Below, piece by piece: positions 62,143 through 64,000 of a stretch of 64,000 bases of DNA (position 1 is the stretch's first letter; each line of letters opens with the position of its first letter). A program made the translations under genes and the position numbers. The stretch is taken from NCBI GenBank assembly GCA_021234155.1, contig JAJEKV010000003.1:23093569-23157568 (forward strand), read 5' to 3'. The notes beneath the pieces were generated by a model, which had not been told where the DNA came from, searched no databases, and saw only the letters and a program-made list of their open reading frames with translations. The DNA is from Isoetes taiwanensis. Taxonomy: Eukaryota; Streptophyta; Lycopodiopsida; Isoetales; Isoetaceae.

Positions 62143-62793
62143 GTGCACCCCCCGGGGGTATTGCACAGTGCTAGTGTTGTTGGCAAGAAGCTTTTGGTTA
62201 TTGAGCCAGAGGATTTCCTGTACAAGGTTTTCAAAAAGGCTAAAGCAGTACCTGATGTGGTGGAAGGTGTCCAACTTCTTCCATCAAGAAAAGAGGTTCT
62301 TGCTGTCAGGCCAGGGGCAGTGCAGTTCATGCAATTCGTCACCGAACATTTTGCTGTTGGCATATGGTCTTCCAATCACTCAGTAATTAGCTGCCTGAGG
62401 TCTTTCATTCCTCAGTCCTTAGTGGATAAGTTTCTTTTCAAATGGATGGTGCATCCTTTGAAAATGAAAGGAGGAACTTCTTGATACATCAAAAAACTCA
62501 CAAAAGTTTATGAGAAATGTCCAGAATTTAGCATGAGGACAACTTTGCTGATTGATCCTTATAGGTTCGTGAATTTTAAGAATAATGCAGATTCCTGCAT
62601 CACACCAAGGTCCTTCATGCCTGACATAAATGACGGTGATTACTTGTTGAAGACTATGGTACCTTACTTGGAGAAGCTAATAACAGAAGTGAACGTAATT
62701 GCTTATGTACAGAGGTCTGTGCATTTTCGAAATCAGTATGATGAGAAAAGCACAAAAGTGTTGGAGGTACTAAAGACCATGGACTTGTCCTAA
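62143..62793 (+). pseudogene. 5'-truncated FCP1/NIF-type phosphatase-like gene
   Basis: Sense in one frame across an in-frame TGA at 62482-62484. The segments follow the plant FCP1/SCP-like (NIF, HAD superfamily) domain: KKLLVIEPEDFLYKVFKK in place of the DLDGTL segment, EVLAVRPGAVQFMQFV, AVGIWSSNHSVISCLRSF, TTLLIDPYRF, and DYLLKTMVPYLEKL near the end. The catalytic DxD is absent and the second acidic motif LIDD reads LIDP, so it is inactive even apart from the stop. No introns are seen, so it could be a retrocopy. There is no ATG; the N-terminal part is missing. Confidence 0.7.
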
Positions 62794-62799
62794 ACTGTT

Positions 62800-64000
62800 G
62801 TATGTTTGAGGAAGATATGGGATTGTCTTAGATATATACGTCTTTTGAGATGAAATGAGTTTTGCCCCAAGTTGTCCTTGGCCAGATCATAATGTTGCCC
62901 ATCAAGCTTTTTTCATTAGTTGGAAAATCCATTAAAACTATATCAAAACCCTAATCCTTTCTTTTCCAGCTTGCATGTACTTGAACAATGACTGCCAGTG
63001 ACTTGGCAAAATCACTTAGTAGTTGTTTGAAAGAATTGCTTTCTATTTTATGATTCAACTTTTCTAACGTGACAAACATCAGCACGGTGAATTTCAATAT
63101 AACGTTGCAAATAATTTCAAAAGGGTTGTGGATATATATGCCCAACCTCCATGGTCTCCTCACCTGATACATCAACAAGTGTGAATCACCCCCTTTGTTA
63201 CATGTTTGACTTTCATTGACCAACATGTTTGGTGAAGCGTAAGTCAACAATTTTGAAGTCAACAAGCAATTTACACTAACTAATTATAATTACAATTACT
63301 AAACAAGTGCCAAGCCAACATAAGATGATTGGTGTCCAAAAAAGAATGGCCATTTCAGGATAGATATATCTATTATTATATATATACTATTATATTATGG
63401 GTCCTATGGGGGGGGTGAAAGTTGTGTAGAGATTCATCCTGCCCGTCGATTTCTTGAGGTGGCACGACAATAGCCCTTGGATTTGATGGGGGGGCATGCA
63501 TGGGGCATGGATGGGGCATGCACCCCATCCCTGGGCCGTCGATCGGGCATGTGAGAAATCGTGGCCCTTGATTTTAGGTTAAGTAAGGTGCAAGGAAATT
63601 GTTAGTAAAGATTGATCTCGGCCGTCCATCTCTGAGATGGACGGCCCAGACGGTGACACTTCAATCAACCCCAAGCAGCCCCCTTTATTTGGGGCTTTTG
63701 ATGTGGCCCGTTAGATCTAGGGATTCAATTGGGGCATTTTATGTAGACCGTCCATCCTTGAAACTAGGCCATTTTCCTTCAACAAGAAAAAAAAAGGGGC
63801 ATTTTATAGTTAATGTTTATTAAATATTGGATGCTTATTAAATATTGGATGTTCATGTCGGGCTGGGATGTCGGAATGTTGTCGGAAAAGTGGTATAGGA
63901 GTGGAAGGGGCGATGAAGATGCAAGTTTTTTATGAGGGGCGGCTATGGCAGTGTCGGGAACACGTGGAGATGAGGTTGCGGGTTATTTTAGAAGAGGGAG
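62800..64000. other. Intergenic, GC-skewed end of window
   Basis: 62800-63360 is AT-rich without genes. From about 63400 the base composition changes (gggg/cccc runs, ggggcatg repeats at 63488-63520, GGCCGT motifs), suggesting a mobile element or the promoter of a gene beyond the window. A 27-bp hairpin lies at 63620-63646. No element ends identified. Confidence 0.4.
63620..63646. repeat. 27-bp near-perfect hairpin
   Basis: 13-base arms GGCCGTCCATCTC / GAGATGGACGGCC around a single T. Function unknown; such hairpins occur near ends of plant Helitrons and MITEs, but no CTRR end follows within reach. Confidence 0.8.

Overview
The window looks like nuclear DNA of a land plant. It holds spliced genes with GT-AG introns, Ty1/copia and Ty3/gypsy elements, a primer-binding site matching the 3' end of initiator tRNA-Met, a Helitron, LINE remains, and fragments of F-box, kelch and SF1/KH-type splicing-factor genes. 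The repeat load and long tandem duplications suggest a large genome; fern or gymnosperm is only a guess.

Region 1 (1-14531) is the right-hand part of one very large Ty3/gypsy LTR retrotransposon in minus orientation. Read 5'->3' on the minus strand it runs: 5' LTR (14531-12911), PBS (12909-12897), a GC-rich leader with a 108-bp tandem repeat, ORF1 (12163-10934), ORF2 (10729-9339), ORF3 (4163-3675), a broken gag (3442-2381), and an intact open pol frame (2380 to the window edge) with zinc knuckle, protease, reverse transcriptase, RNase H and the start of integrase. The three ORFs between PBS and gag are not standard retrotransposon genes. ORF1 ends in an almost canonical histone H3 fold (about residues 311-409) behind a 300-residue extension. 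ORF2 shares a duplicated N-terminal motif with ORF1 and ends in a damaged, H2A-like segment. ORF3 ends in a segment whose spacing and key residues resemble H2B. This is the most unusual thing in the window: a retrotransposon that appears to carry its own set of divergent nucleosome proteins. H3 is certain; H2A and H2B are inferences; no H4 was found.

Inside that element, between ORF2 and ORF3, sits a non-autonomous Helitron (4345-9301) carrying pieces of a multi-exon F-box gene on the plus strand.

Region 2 (14532 to about 50.8 kb) is a tandem array of four copies of one segment (A, B, C, D; start-to-start 14177, 13804 and 5620 bp). Each carries minus-strand exons of an SF1/branchpoint-binding-like KH gene. 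A and B also hold kelch-repeat exons, a 5'-truncated copia element and an unidentified minus-strand gene. In C and D that middle part is replaced by a LINE relic. The gypsy LTR abuts unit A inside the SF1-like gene copy. Copies A and B differ in a strange, concentrated way at CAG/CTG trinucleotides, which looks more like a methylation-linked base-calling artefact than mutation.

Region 3 (about 50.8-58.5 kb) holds a 3.2-kb insert, the rest of a LINE with a perfect 38-bp palindrome, and an old diverged copy of part of the array. Region 4 (58.5-64 kb) holds a coiled-coil/RING-H2 gene with tandem repeats upstream, a 5'-truncated FCP1/NIF-type phosphatase-like pseudogene, and repeat-rich DNA.
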